A DNA stretch of 43,260 bases from Oscillospiraceae bacterium (GCA_016296505.1 JAEDJD010000017.1:1-43260), one strand, 5' to 3'. Positions 25,277-34,225 are shown, counted from the first letter of the stretch. Notes: generated by a model not told the origin, from the sequence alone. Made by a program: numbers and translations.

Positions 25277-26271
25277 GTAAGTCTAACAAGAAGAAAACTA
25301 CGACGAATATCCAATCTATGCTGGAGCAGGTGAAGGTTCGCGATTTCTATGGAAGCCGTAAGGTCTTCTTCACAATATCTTCGATTCTGATGGTTGTCGT
25401 ACTGCTCTGCAGCTTTATTTTCGGCGTGCAGATCTCGATCGAATTCAAGGGCGGTACGCTTTCTACGTACAGCTACAGCGGTACAATTAGCGAAAATGAT
25501 ATTGCGTCGCTTGCAAAGGATTATCTCGGTACGCCCGTCAATGTGCAGACCGGTGAAGCGTTTACTGGCGAGAAAGAGCTGACATTTACGCTCTCTTTCA
25601 GTATGGAGAAAGCGTTCTCCTCTGAGATGCAGAAAGAACTGCTTCAAAAATTGCAGGAGAAGTATCCGGACAGCAAGATTCAGGCGCTCGAAACGAATGA
25701 CGTTGCTGCAAAATCTGGTAAAAAGTTCCTTGCAAAATGCCTTGTTGCTGCAATCTTTGCATCTATCGTTCTGATTCTCTATATCTCATGGAGATTTAAG
25801 CGCATTTCTGGTTGGAGCGCAGGTGTCTTCGCGGTTGTCGTACTGCTGCATGACCTCGTGATCGTGTTTGGTACGTTTGTCGTCTGTGGCTTTGAAATCG
25901 ACTCCAATTTTATGGCGGTTATTCTGACGATTCTCGGTTACTCGGTTAACGATACGATCGTTATTTACGACCGAATCCGTGAGAATCAGAACCTCATGCC
26001 TGCCGGTACAAAGCTGACAGAGCTGGTCAATGTCTCATTGAGCCAGACTATGCGCAGAACAGTTCGTACTTCGATCACGACCATCACTGCGATGTTGATT
26101 GTATCGCTCCTTGCGGTTGTGAACAATGTCACAACAATTCTCAGCTTCAGCATCCCGATGACAGTTGGTATGCTCTCCGGCTGCTACTCCTCTCTTTGCC
26201 TCGCGCCAATGCTCTGGACTGCATGGAAAACGCGCGTTAAAAAGGAAAGCACCGCAAATAATGAAGAATAA
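25273..26271 (+). CDS. secF: Protein translocase subunit SecF
   Basis: The 332-aa partner of SecD has an N-terminal helix (about residues 35-55), the ISIEFKGGTLS motif near 56, a small outer domain, and membrane helices with GYSVNDTIVIYDRIREN near 218, the SecF hallmark. It begins inside the secD stop (ATGA), giving fixed 1:1 coupling. A hairpin at 26359-26386 lies downstream. Confidence 0.94.
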   Translation: MSKSNKKKTTTNIQSMLEQVKVRDFYGSRKVFFTISSILMVVVLLCSFIFGVQISIEFKGGTLSTYSYSGTISENDIASLAKDYLGTPVNVQTGEAFTGEKELTFTLSFSMEKAFSSEMQKELLQKLQEKYPDSKIQALETNDVAAKSGKKFLAKCLVAAIFASIVLILYISWRFKRISGWSAGVFAVVVLLHDLVIVFGTFVVCGFEIDSNFMAVILTILGYSVNDTIVIYDRIRENQNLMPAGTKLTELVNVSLSQTMRRTVRTSITTITAMLIVSLLAVVNNVTTILSFSIPMTVGMLSGCYSSLCLAPMLWTAWKTRVKKESTANNEE

Positions 26272-26358
26272 TATGTACACATTGCGGCGTTTTGCAAGGA
26301 TTTTGCAAAAAATTATTGCAATCTCTGCGGCTCCTTGTGTGAATTTCTGAAATTCAAT

Positions 26359-26386
26359 GAAGCACCTTGCATTTGCAGGGTGCTTC
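26359..26386 (+). terminator. Possible terminator hairpin after secF
   Basis: GAAGCACC (26359-26366) pairs perfectly with GGTGCTTC (26379-26386), with TGC/GCA inside. The following bases are GTGTTATAAT rather than a T-run, and the hairpin overlaps the next promoter, so termination is not certain. Confidence 0.45.
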
Positions 26387-26396
26387 GTGTTATAAT
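26367..26396 (+). promoter_or_regulatory. Promoter of the TIM-barrel epimerase-like gene
   Basis: TTGCAT (26367-26372), 18 bp and TATAAT (26391-26396). Start of transcription would be near 26403. The -35 region is buried in the hairpin that follows secF. Confidence 0.55.
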
Positions 26397-26454
26397 ATAA
26401 AATGTGGAATAATCGTTTTGATGATTGAAAGGGATGAAGCATCGGAGGCTTGCC

Positions 26455-27246
26455 ATGAAAGCAGCAGTTTCAACAGCGTGTCTGTTCCCGAAGCCGACAG
26501 AGGACGCACTCTATGATCTCTGTCTGCACGGCATTCAGACGGTTGAGATTTTTTTGAATGCGCCGAGCGAATGCCGTCCGGTCTTTGCAAATGATCTCAG
26601 CGCCATGCTGCGGCGATTTGGAATCTCCTGCTGTGCGGTACATCCGTGGACAGGTTCCAATGAGAGCTTTATGCTGTTTTCTCGTTATCCGCGCAGATGC
26701 TCGGATTTTTTAGATGAAGCAAAGCAGGTTTTTGCACTGATGCAGAAGGTCGGCGCGCGCTATTACGTGCTGCATGGCTGTACCCCCGGCAGAGTCTCAT
26801 CGGAAATTTATTGCGAGCGATTCCATCTGCTCGCAGAGACGGCAAGAGAGTTTGGCGTAATTGTCACACAGGAAAACGTCAACCTCTTTGAAAGCCAGAA
26901 TCTGCGCTTTCTCAAGGAATTTTGCCGCGTCCTCGGCGATGAGGCAAAACTGACTTTTGATACCAAACAGGCTGTCCGCGCCGGCATGAATATTGACGAA
27001 GCTGTGCGACTGCTTGGGAAACATATTGTGAATGTGCATTTGAGCGATCACGGCGATCTGGGCGATTGCCTGCGAATCGGCAAGGGCAGATTTCAGATTA
27101 CCGCGTTTCTTTCAGCGCTTCGGTCGCAGGGTTTTGACGGCGCTGTGACGTTGGAACTGTATCGGGAAGCGTTCGGCAGTACCGCCGAGCTTGCAGAGGA
27201 TTGGCAAAAAATAGAACGTCTGATCCGTATTGCAGAAAAAACATAA
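26455..27246 (+). CDS. Sugar phosphate isomerase/epimerase-like TIM-barrel protein
   Basis: The 263-aa product resembles AP endonuclease 2/xylose isomerase-like TIM barrels: GIQTVEIFLN near residue 28, AVHPWTG near 62, YYVLHGC near 103, TQENVN near 139 (metal-binding Glu), LTFDTKQA near 165 (Asp), VNVHLSDHGD near 193 (His and Asp) and VTLELYRE near 237 (Glu). These are the usual divalent-metal ligands, so catalysis is likely; the sugar substrate is unknown. ATG 26455 lies 6 nt from GGAGG. Nothing in the neighbourhood points to a pathway. Confidence 0.75.
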   Translation: MKAAVSTACLFPKPTEDALYDLCLHGIQTVEIFLNAPSECRPVFANDLSAMLRRFGISCCAVHPWTGSNESFMLFSRYPRRCSDFLDEAKQVFALMQKVGARYYVLHGCTPGRVSSEIYCERFHLLAETAREFGVIVTQENVNLFESQNLRFLKEFCRVLGDEAKLTFDTKQAVRAGMNIDEAVRLLGKHIVNVHLSDHGDLGDCLRIGKGRFQITAFLSALRSQGFDGAVTLELYREAFGSTAELAEDWQKIERLIRIAEKT

Positions 27247-27304
27247 AATCATAAATCCCAAAGAGAAAAAGTAGAACAAAGAAATTGGAAAGGAGCAAGC
27301 CTCT

Positions 27305-27781
27305 ATGCGTTGTCCGTGGTGCGGCGAGGAGGATACTAAGGTTATCGACTCACGCTCAGTGGAAGGAAAAAAGAAACGCCGTCGCTGCTGTATCAAATGC
27401 GGCAGAAGATTTAATACCTATGAATGCGTCGAGCGTCCGATGTTGATGGTCGCAAAGAGAGATGGCTCTGTTGAACCGTTCAACCGCAATAAGCTGATCG
27501 GCGGCATCGTGAATTCCATCAAAAAACGTCCTGTCAAAATGGAGCAGATTACTGGTCTTGTGGATGAGATTGAAGCAGCCCTCAGCGGTGAGATGGTTTC
27601 AATGGTTTCGCCTGACCAGATCGGCAGCATGGTGATGGAACGACTCATGAAAATTGATACCGTTGCATATGTACGCTTTGCGTCGGTCTATATGGCGTTC
27701 TCGGATGTTGCGGATTTTGTACGCGTGATCAGTGAGATGCAGGAAAAATCTGGCGAGAATCTTAACGGACAGGACGCATAA
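27305..27781 (+). CDS. nrdR: Transcriptional repressor NrdR
   Basis: NrdR senses dATP/ATP and represses ribonucleotide reductase genes by binding NrdR boxes. The 158-aa protein has an N-terminal zinc ribbon (MRCPWCG and CIKCGRRF, two Cys pairs), a basic KKKRRRC stretch, and an ATP-cone domain from about residue 49 to 139. AAAGGAGC lies 6-8 nt upstream. Its last 20 bp overlap the convergent DUF4830-like gene. Confidence 0.95.
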   Translation: MRCPWCGEEDTKVIDSRSVEGKKKRRRCCIKCGRRFNTYECVERPMLMVAKRDGSVEPFNRNKLIGGIVNSIKKRPVKMEQITGLVDEIEAALSGEMVSMVSPDQIGSMVMERLMKIDTVAYVRFASVYMAFSDVADFVRVISEMQEKSGENLNGQDA

Positions 27782-28190
27782 GCTGCGTTTCAGTATCGTA
27801 AACGACCGCGCCTGCAAGCGCGTTTTCACAGAGCAGCAACTCTGCATATAGATTCGGCTTCGCGCCGTTCTTTACCGGAAAAATATAGCGCGTGATTTCC
27901 ATGCCTGCAAATTGCTCCGGTGAAATCCCCTGCGAATGCTGCAAATTCAGCCAGCTTTGTCCATTCGGCGTCAGCCATTCTTCCGGCATGACCGCCGCGG
28001 AAATTTCCGGTGAATCAACCTGCCAGCCGCGTAGATTGAGCCATGCGACGCGTCCCTCTGCGGATTCTGGCAGCATCTCTTTTTGCGGTTCATTTGGATT
28101 TCGCAGCAGGATTAAGAATCCAATAAACAAAATGATAAATGCAAATACAATTCCGAAGCGCAGCAAAAGCTGCTTGATGTGAATTACCAT
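27762..28190 (-). CDS. Membrane-anchored DUF4830-like protein
   Basis: The 142-aa product has a single N-terminal helix (about residues 11-28) and an outer domain with LNLRGWQVD, MPEEW, LQHSQGIS and EITRYIFPVKN segments, the pattern I associate with DUF4830 proteins of Clostridia. No function is known to me. It converges on nrdR with a 20-bp overlap and diverges from the pseudouridine synthase gene. A GGGGGGCTG sequence precedes the start. Confidence 0.65.
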   Translation of the reverse strand: MVIHIKQLLLRFGIVFAFIILFIGFLILLRNPNEPQKEMLPESAEGRVAWLNLRGWQVDSPEISAAVMPEEWLTPNGQSWLNLQHSQGISPEQFAGMEITRYIFPVKNGAKPNLYAELLLCENALAGAVVYDTETQLMRPVR

Positions 28191-28240
28191 ATTCAGCCCC
28201 CCTGCTGCATATTATGCATACAGAGGCGCGGCTATGACAG

Positions 28241-28256
28241 CAGGAGTATGCTCCTG
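28241..28256 (+). promoter_or_regulatory. Short hairpin before the pseudouridine synthase gene
   Basis: CAGGAG (28241-28246) and CTCCTG (28251-28256) form a 6-bp stem with a TATG loop, about 30 nt before the start codon. Its role is unknown. Confidence 0.35.
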
Positions 28257-28284
28257 AACAAATGCGGGAAGGAAACGAGAAACT

Positions 28285-29064
28285 ATGCGTCTTGACCGCT
28301 TTCTTTCCGGACAGACAGCGTTCTCACGAAAGGAACTGACGGCGTTTATTCGCAGTGGTGCGGTGACGATCGGTGGAGCTGTGATCCGGAAACCAGATAC
28401 GCAGATTGATCCGGAGCAGGCAGAGGTTACGCTTTGCGGCAAGCAGATCACCTATGCTGCGCATCATTATTATTTGCTGCATAAGCCCGCAGGCGTCATT
28501 ACGGCATCGCGTGATCCGAAACAGAAAACTGTGCTCGATCTGCTGGAGCCTGAAGATAGAATTCAGGGCTTGTTTCCGAGTGGAAGGCTCGATATTGATA
28601 CCGAAGGACTGCTGCTCATTACCAATGACGGCGCACTTTCGCATCAAATGCTTTCACCAAAGCATCATGTTGCAAAGTATTATCTGGCACGGCTTGCAAA
28701 GCCGTTTCAACAAGAATACACAGAGCTGTTTCGCGGCGGAATTCTGCTGCGTGAGGGAGATGGTGAGGAGCTTTGTCAGCCGGCGGAATGTCGTCCGGTT
28801 TCCGAACGTCTTGCTGTTCTGGAACTGCATGAGGGAAAGTATCATCAGGTCAAGCGGATGTTTGCAGCAGTCGGAAATCATGTGGAAAATTTGCTCAGAG
28901 TCGGCATCGGAACGCTTCGGTTGCCGACTGATTTGGCTCCCGGAAGTTATTTTCGCATTTTTAACAAAGATGTATATTCTGCGTTGAAAAATTCGGATAT
29001 TTCGGAAGTATGCGCGTTTTGCGCGGAATATTATTCGTCATATTGGATAAATGAATGGAAATAA
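28285..29064 (+). CDS. RsuA-family pseudouridine synthase
   Basis: The 259-aa enzyme would convert a specific uridine in rRNA to pseudouridine. It has an N-terminal S4 domain (MRLDRFLS to about residue 60), the catalytic motif GRLDIDTEGLLLITNDG near residue 98 with its Asp, and the RsuA-type EGKYHQVKRMF near 192. Its size fits RsuA/RluB/RluE, and it cannot be assigned to 16S or 23S rRNA from sequence alone. The C-terminus extends about 25 residues beyond the core with two cysteines. AAGGAAA lies about 11 nt upstream. Confidence 0.85.
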   Translation: MRLDRFLSGQTAFSRKELTAFIRSGAVTIGGAVIRKPDTQIDPEQAEVTLCGKQITYAAHHYYLLHKPAGVITASRDPKQKTVLDLLEPEDRIQGLFPSGRLDIDTEGLLLITNDGALSHQMLSPKHHVAKYYLARLAKPFQQEYTELFRGGILLREGDGEELCQPAECRPVSERLAVLELHEGKYHQVKRMFAAVGNHVENLLRVGIGTLRLPTDLAPGSYFRIFNKDVYSALKNSDISEVCAFCAEYYSSYWINEWK

Positions 29065-29082
29065 CTTTGGTCAATAATCATC

Positions 29083-29111
29083 TTGACCGATTGCAAAAAA
29101 TCTGGTATGAT
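29083..29111 (+). promoter_or_regulatory. Promoter of the sugar ABC ATPase gene
   Basis: TTGACC (29083-29088), 17 bp and TATGAT (29106-29111). It gives a leader of about 170 nt before the coding start at 29289. Confidence 0.75.
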
Positions 29112-29119
29112 TGTTACAG

Positions 29120-29240
29120 CAGTGGTAGGTGAAATCTGCCCTCACAGATTTTCTGAAGCGCTGCAAAAAAATTGTTTCATTATGTATGCGGTCAGGCGCA
29201 TACTTGCAGGATGAGACATCCGGATTCTCCTTCCGGCTGC
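29120..29240 (+). promoter_or_regulatory. Structured 5' leader of the sugar ABC ATPase mRNA
   Basis: Three successive hairpins are visible: AAATCTG/CAGATTT (29132-29138 with 29145-29151), GTATGCG/CGCATAC (29184-29190 with 29197-29203), and CCGGA/TCCGG around 29220-29236. None is followed by a T-run. The leader could regulate the mRNA, but I do not recognise a known riboswitch. Confidence 0.45.
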
Positions 29241-29288
29241 CGGCTCTGCATGGATAAATATTTTGATTGATTACAGGAGGACATGAGA

Positions 29289-30434
29289 ATGGCAAGTTTG
29301 TCTTTGCGGGGTATCTACAAGAAGTATCCCGGCGGTGTTGTCGCTGTTTCCGACGTAAACCTTGAAATTCGCGATAAGGAATTTATCGTTCTGGTTGGCC
29401 CGTCTGGCTGCGGCAAGTCTACAACACTGCGTATGATCGCTGGTCTGGAGGAAATCTCCGAGGGCGAACTTTATATCGGTGATCGTCTGGTTAATGATAT
29501 CGCTCCGAAGGATCGCGATATCGCAATGGTGTTCCAGAACTATGCTCTGTATCCGCATATGACGGTTTTTGATAATATGGCATTTGGTCTGAAGCTCCGT
29601 AAGGTGCCGAAGGAGGAAATTGCTCGTAAGGTTGAAGAGGCCGCAAGAATCCTCGACCTTACACCGCTGCTTAACCGTAAGCCGAAGGCTATGTCCGGTG
29701 GTCAGCGTCAGAGAGTTGCGCTTGGTCGTGCAATCGTTCGTAATCCGCAGGTCTTCCTGCTCGACGAGCCGCTGTCTAACCTCGACGCAAAGCTTCGTGC
29801 ACAGATGAGAACCGAGATTTCTCTGCTCCATAAACGTCTCGGCACAACCTTTATCTATGTTACGCACGATCAGACCGAAGCTATGACGATGGGTGACCGT
29901 ATCGTTGTTATGAAGGGCGGTTTTGTTCAGCAGATCGATTCTCCGCAGAACCTTTATGAGACTCCGTGCAACAAGTTCGTTGCAGGCTTCCTCGGTTCTC
30001 CGCAGATGAACTTCATTGATGCAGTTCTTACATATCGTCCTGAGATTCAGAAGTATGTTGTTGTATTTGGTTCCGAGGATACTAGAATGTCCAGAGGCAT
30101 TAAGTCTGAGGTCATTCTGCCGGATTCCAAGGTTACACCGGATCTGGAGCACTACATTGATAAGGAAGTTATCATGGGTATCCGTCCGGAGAATGTACAT
30201 GATGAGCCGCAGTATCTTGCAAATGCTACGACCGGTATCGTCAAGTGTGAAGTTGAAATCACCGAGCTGATGGGTGCTGAAACTTATCTGTATCTCGACT
30301 TCCAGGGTGTAAAGATGACTGCTCGTGTTTCACCGAAGTCTACTGCTCGTCCGCAGGATGAGATTGACGTTGTATTCGATGCTGAGAAGATTCATCTCTT
30401 TGATAAGGAAACTGAAAAGACCATCATTAACTGA
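29289..30434 (+). CDS. Sugar ABC transporter ATPase, MsmK/UgpC type
   Basis: The 381-aa ATPase powers carbohydrate importers of the CUT1 class. Walker A GPSGCGKST lies near residue 35, the signature AMSGGQRQR near 136, Walker B FLLDEP near 156, and the H-loop THDQ near 193; about 140 residues of TOBE-type regulatory domain follow. It stands alone with its own promoter and terminator and without permease genes, which fits a shared ATPase serving several sugar importers, as MsmK does in other Firmicutes. ATG 29289 is 8 nt from AGGAGG; ATG 29283 is only 2 nt away. Confidence 0.93.
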   Translation: MASLSLRGIYKKYPGGVVAVSDVNLEIRDKEFIVLVGPSGCGKSTTLRMIAGLEEISEGELYIGDRLVNDIAPKDRDIAMVFQNYALYPHMTVFDNMAFGLKLRKVPKEEIARKVEEAARILDLTPLLNRKPKAMSGGQRQRVALGRAIVRNPQVFLLDEPLSNLDAKLRAQMRTEISLLHKRLGTTFIYVTHDQTEAMTMGDRIVVMKGGFVQQIDSPQNLYETPCNKFVAGFLGSPQMNFIDAVLTYRPEIQKYVVVFGSEDTRMSRGIKSEVILPDSKVTPDLEHYIDKEVIMGIRPENVHDEPQYLANATTGIVKCEVEITELMGAETYLYLDFQGVKMTARVSPKSTARPQDEIDVVFDAEKIHLFDKETEKTIIN

Positions 30435-30448
30435 TTCTGTTTGTACAA

Positions 30449-30489
30449 AGCACCCCGTTCTGTTTTTTCGGCAGGGCGGGGGCTTTTTT
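30449..30489 (+). terminator. Terminator after the sugar ABC ATPase gene
   Basis: AGC-a-CCCCG (30449-30457) pairs with CGGGG-GCT (30477-30484), with CTG/CAG inside, and a run of six T follows. Confidence 0.85.
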
Positions 30490-30525
30490 CAAAAAATCAG
30501 TGCGTATTAAGGAGATTCTATATCC

Positions 30526-31536
30526 ATGAGATTTGCTTTTTTCGATACAAAGCCCTATGATAAACCATCCTTTGAACGCTTTGGCGCTGAACACGGTGTA
30601 AAATTCAAATTTTATGACACCAAGCTGACTGAGGATACTGTCGGTCTTGCACGCAACTGCGATGGCGTTTGTACATTTGTCAATGATACAATGAACGCAA
30701 ATGTACTGGAAGGACTTGCGGATCTGGGGTGTAAATATCTGGCGCTGCGCTGTGCCGGCTATAATAATGTCGATTTAAAAGCGGCGGCGGCTTGCGGTCT
30801 CAGACTCGCACACGTTCCGGCGTATTCGCCCTACGCAGTTGCTGAGCATACGATGGCATTGCTGCTGACGATCATTCGTCGGACGCATAAGGCTTATATC
30901 CGGACGCGCGATTTTAATTTTTTGCTGAATGGTTTGACCGGTTTCGATTTGCATGGCAAGACGGTCGGCGTTGTCGGAACAGGCAGAATCGGACGTGTAT
31001 TCATTGATATCTGTAAAGGATTTGGAATGAATGTCATTGCGTATGACAAATTTCCGGCAAAAGACAGTGGAATTACGTATGTTTCATTGGAGGAATTGCT
31101 TGCACAGAGCGATATCGTATCGCTGCATTGCCCTCTGACGGATGAAACGCATCACCTCATCAACTGCGAGACAATCAAGCTGACCAAAAAAGGCGTTGTT
31201 ATTATCAATACTTCACGAGGCGCGCTGATTGACGCAGAATGTCTGTTGGAAGGCATCAAGGCGCGGCAGATCGGCGCAGCCTGTCTGGATGTCTACGAGG
31301 AAGAAACCGATTATTTCTTTGAGGATTTTTCCGGTCATATCCTTCATGATGATATTCTTGCGCGTCTGATCTCGATGCCGAATGTGATTGTGACGTCGCA
31401 TCAGGCTTTTTTGACTGAGGAAGCGCTCAACAATATTGCAGAAACTACGGTATTGAATATGAAGCAGCTGCATGACGAGGGTAAGTGCCCGAATGAACTG
31501 ATCTGGAAAAACGGCGAGATCATCCACGGAAGCTGA
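30526..31536 (+). CDS. D-lactate dehydrogenase-like 2-hydroxyacid dehydrogenase
   Basis: The 336-aa enzyme belongs to the D-2-hydroxyacid dehydrogenases and most resembles D-lactate dehydrogenase, which reduces pyruvate to D-lactate with NADH and recycles NAD in fermentation. The N-terminal FFDTKPYD and RCAGYNNVDL segments are LdhA-like; the NAD site GTGRIG is near residue 151; the catalytic Arg is in NTSRGALID near 229; the Glu follows in DVYEEE; and the His is in TSHQAFLTEEA near 291. AAGGAG lies upstream. It follows a terminator and ends 98 bp before the flavodiiron gene. Confidence 0.88.
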   Translation: MRFAFFDTKPYDKPSFERFGAEHGVKFKFYDTKLTEDTVGLARNCDGVCTFVNDTMNANVLEGLADLGCKYLALRCAGYNNVDLKAAAACGLRLAHVPAYSPYAVAEHTMALLLTIIRRTHKAYIRTRDFNFLLNGLTGFDLHGKTVGVVGTGRIGRVFIDICKGFGMNVIAYDKFPAKDSGITYVSLEELLAQSDIVSLHCPLTDETHHLINCETIKLTKKGVVIINTSRGALIDAECLLEGIKARQIGAACLDVYEEETDYFFEDFSGHILHDDILARLISMPNVIVTSHQAFLTEEALNNIAETTVLNMKQLHDEGKCPNELIWKNGEIIHGS

Positions 31537-31634
31537 TAGACGAAAAGAGATTATGACGACTGAAGACGCACGGAATAAATTTGAATTGTATTCGCGGAAC
31601 CCAAAATAAATTATCACTAAAGGAGAAATGCGCA

Positions 31635-33425
31635 ATGAACATTACAAACGATATTCGCTATATCGGCGTGAACGATCACAAGATCGACCTCTTTGAAGGT
31701 CAGTATGTTGTCCCGAATGGCATGGCATATAATTCCTATGTCATTATGGACGAGAAGATTGCTGTCATGGACACGGTTGACCGCAATTTTACGCATGAAT
31801 GGCTGGATCATCTGACGGCTGTACTCGCCGGCAGACAGCCCGATTATTTGATTGTGCAGCATATGGAGCCGGATCATTCCGCTAATATCGCAAATTTCAT
31901 GAATCTCTATCCGGATGTTAAAATCGTTTCTTCTGCCAAGGCGTTTCAGATGATGCAAAATTTCTTCGGTACGGATTATGCAAACCGCCGCGTTGTTGTC
32001 AAGGAAAATGATATGCTTACGCTCGGCAAGCATACGCTGACCTTTGTTGGTGCGCCGATGGTGCATTGGCCAGAGGTTCTGATGACCTATGATAGTACGG
32101 ACAAGGTGCTGTTCTCTGCGGACGGCTTTGGTAAATTCGGTGCGCTGGATGTTGATGAGGATTGGGCTTGCGAGGCACGCCGCTATTACTTTGGCATCGT
32201 TGGTAAATATGGTGCGCAGGTGCAGGCAGTTCTGAAAAAGGCAGCCGCACTCGATATCCAGATTATTTGTCCGCTGCACGGTCCTGTGCTGACTGATAAT
32301 CTTGGCTATTATATCGGACTGTATGATACATGGTCAAGCTACGGGGTCGAGAGCGAGGGCATTGCCGTGTTCTACACCTCTGTTTATGGCAATACCAAGC
32401 GCGCTGCCGAAAAGCTGGCAGAGGCGCTCAAGCGAAATGGCTGCCCCAAGGTCGTACTCAATGATCTTGCGCGCGAGGATATGGCTGAATGCGTTGAGGA
32501 CGCGTTCCGTTATGGCAGAATTGTTCTTGCAACAACAACCTATAATGCAGAGATTTTCCCCTTTATGCGCACATTTATCGAGGAGCTGACTGAGCGTAAT
32601 TTCTCGAAGCGCGTTGTCGGTTTTATTGAGAATGGTTCATGGGCGCCGCAGGCGGAAAAGATCATGAAAAAAATGCTCGAAGGCTGCAAGAACCTGAGCT
32701 TTTCCGAGAATACCGTGCATATTAAATCTGCGCTCAACGACGAAAGCAATGCACAGATTCAGGCACTTGCGGACGAGCTTTGCCGCGATTATCTCGCACA
32801 GCGCGATGATACTGCGAATAAGAGCGATCTGACTGCACTGTTCAAGATTGGCTACGGTCTCTATGTGATTACCTCGAATGACGGCGAAAAAGATAACGGT
32901 CTGATTGTGAATACCGTTACACAGGTGACCAATGTACCGAACCGTATTGCCGTGACGATCAATAAGGAAAACTATTCGCATCATGTCATTCAGCAGAGCG
33001 GCGTTATGAACGTCAACTGTCTGTCCGTAGACGCACCGTTCAAGGTGTTCGAGACATTTGGCTTCCGCAGCGGCAGAAATACGGATAAATTTGCAGACTG
33101 CAAGCCCATCCGGACGGATAACGGGCTGCTGATGCTGCCGCATTATATCAATGCAATGATGTCGCTGAAGGTTGTGCAGTATGTTGATCTTGGTACGCAT
33201 GGTATGTTCATTTGCGAGATCACCGAATCGCGCGTCGTGTCCGATGCGGAAACCATGACCTATAGCTATTATCATGCAAACGTCAAGCCGCAGCCGCAGA
33301 CAGAAGGGAAAAAGGGTTGGGTCTGCACGATCTGCGGGTATGTTCATCAGGAGGAGGAACTGCCGGAGGACTTCATCTGTCCACTCTGCAAGCACGGCGC
33401 TTCCGACTTCGAGCCGATTGAATGA
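31635..33425 (+). CDS. Flavodiiron protein fused to flavin reductase and rubredoxin
   Basis: The 596-aa protein combines four modules. Residues of about 1-250 are the metallo-beta-lactamase-like diiron domain (HMEPDHSAN near 76, HWPE near 142, PLHGP near 223 supply ligands). Residues 255-395 are flavodoxin (YTSVYGNTKRAAE). Residues 410-555 are a flavin reductase-like domain, and about 562-596 form a rubredoxin with CTICG and CPLC. Such proteins reduce O2 to water or NO to N2O in anaerobes; the fused modules would let one chain take electrons from NAD(P)H to the diiron site. ATG 31635 follows AAAGGAG. Confidence 0.93.
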   Translation: MNITNDIRYIGVNDHKIDLFEGQYVVPNGMAYNSYVIMDEKIAVMDTVDRNFTHEWLDHLTAVLAGRQPDYLIVQHMEPDHSANIANFMNLYPDVKIVSSAKAFQMMQNFFGTDYANRRVVVKENDMLTLGKHTLTFVGAPMVHWPEVLMTYDSTDKVLFSADGFGKFGALDVDEDWACEARRYYFGIVGKYGAQVQAVLKKAAALDIQIICPLHGPVLTDNLGYYIGLYDTWSSYGVESEGIAVFYTSVYGNTKRAAEKLAEALKRNGCPKVVLNDLAREDMAECVEDAFRYGRIVLATTTYNAEIFPFMRTFIEELTERNFSKRVVGFIENGSWAPQAEKIMKKMLEGCKNLSFSENTVHIKSALNDESNAQIQALADELCRDYLAQRDDTANKSDLTALFKIGYGLYVITSNDGEKDNGLIVNTVTQVTNVPNRIAVTINKENYSHHVIQQSGVMNVNCLSVDAPFKVFETFGFRSGRNTDKFADCKPIRTDNGLLMLPHYINAMMSLKVVQYVDLGTHGMFICEITESRVVSDAETMTYSYYHANVKPQPQTEGKKGWVCTICGYVHQEEELPEDFICPLCKHGASDFEPIE

Positions 33426-33448
33426 GATGACTCCGACGGATTTGTAAT

Positions 33449-33463
33449 GGGGATATTATCCCC
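33449..33463. repeat. Short perfect hairpin after the flavodiiron gene
   Basis: GGGGAT (33449-33454) and ATCCCC (33458-33463) flank ATT. There is no T-run behind it, so it is at best a weak terminator or a processing site. Confidence 0.4.
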
Positions 33464-33543
33464 AAACCCTCCATTTTGTACCACTAGAGCGCCAATATGA
33501 AAGTTTCGACAAAATCATATGCCCGTTTTGGAGTGAAGATCTC

Positions 33544-34065
33544 ATGGAAATACGGTTTGTCAGTCAGGATGATGATTATTCAGAAATCAGCAATGTATAT
33601 GAATCCAGTTGGAAATATACGTATAAAGGAATCATTCCGCAGGAATATTTTGACAGCATCCCGAAAGGTCGTTGGGCGAACAATATTACAAAATCTGGAA
33701 TATACTCTCTTGTCATGACGGAAAACGGGTATATTATAGGTACTGCGAGCTTCTGTCGGTCAAGATGGGAGCAGTACAGCGATTTTGGAGAAATTGTATC
33801 CATATATTTTCTGCCTGAATATATCGGTAAAGGCTATGGGAAGCGTCTTCTGAAAAGATGCATTGAGGAATTGTATCAGCTTGGCTTTACCGGAATATTA
33901 TTGTGGGTATTAGAAGATAATATCAGGGCACGATCTTTCTATGAAAAGAATGAATTTCAGTTTTCGGACGAATGCCGAAATGATCATATCGGCGGAAAAG
34001 AACTCAGAGAAGTAATGTATCAATTATTTTGCAAATCATATGGAGAAAGGAGGAATCATGCATGA
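33544..34065 (+). CDS. GNAT-family N-acetyltransferase
   Basis: The 173-aa protein is a GNAT acetyltransferase, transferring acetyl from acetyl-CoA to an unknown amine. The acetyl-CoA-binding motif A reads YFLPEYIGKGYGKRLL near residues 80-96, and motif B includes WVLEDNIRARSFYEKNEF near 121-138. Codon use (ATA, AGA, AAT-rich) looks more AT-biased than the flanking genes. Its stop overlaps the rubredoxin ATG, so it is read with it. Weak GGAGTG precedes ATG 33544. Confidence 0.82.
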   Translation: MEIRFVSQDDDYSEISNVYESSWKYTYKGIIPQEYFDSIPKGRWANNITKSGIYSLVMTENGYIIGTASFCRSRWEQYSDFGEIVSIYFLPEYIGKGYGKRLLKRCIEELYQLGFTGILLWVLEDNIRARSFYEKNEFQFSDECRNDHIGGKELREVMYQLFCKSYGERRNHA

Positions 34066-34217
34066 AATACGTATGCTCAGTTTGCGGTTATACCTATGAC
34101 GAGACCGTTGGCGATCCGGATAACGGCATCGAGGCGGGCACTAAGTTTGAGGATCTGCCCGAGGATTTCGTATGCCCGCTTTGCGGCGTCGGTAAGGAAA
34201 TGTTTGAAGCAGAATAA
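34062..34217 (+). CDS. Rubredoxin
   Basis: The 51-aa protein is a standard rubredoxin: one iron held by four cysteines in CSVCG near residue 6 and CPLCG near 39, with the usual GDPDNGI and FEDLPEDF segments. It is a soluble one-electron carrier and a plausible donor to the flavodiiron protein just upstream. ATG 34062 lies 8 nt from AAAGGAGG and overlaps the GNAT stop by 4 bp. Confidence 0.94.
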   Translation: MKYVCSVCGYTYDETVGDPDNGIEAGTKFEDLPEDFVCPLCGVGKEMFEAE

Positions 34218-34225
34218 ATGTATGG

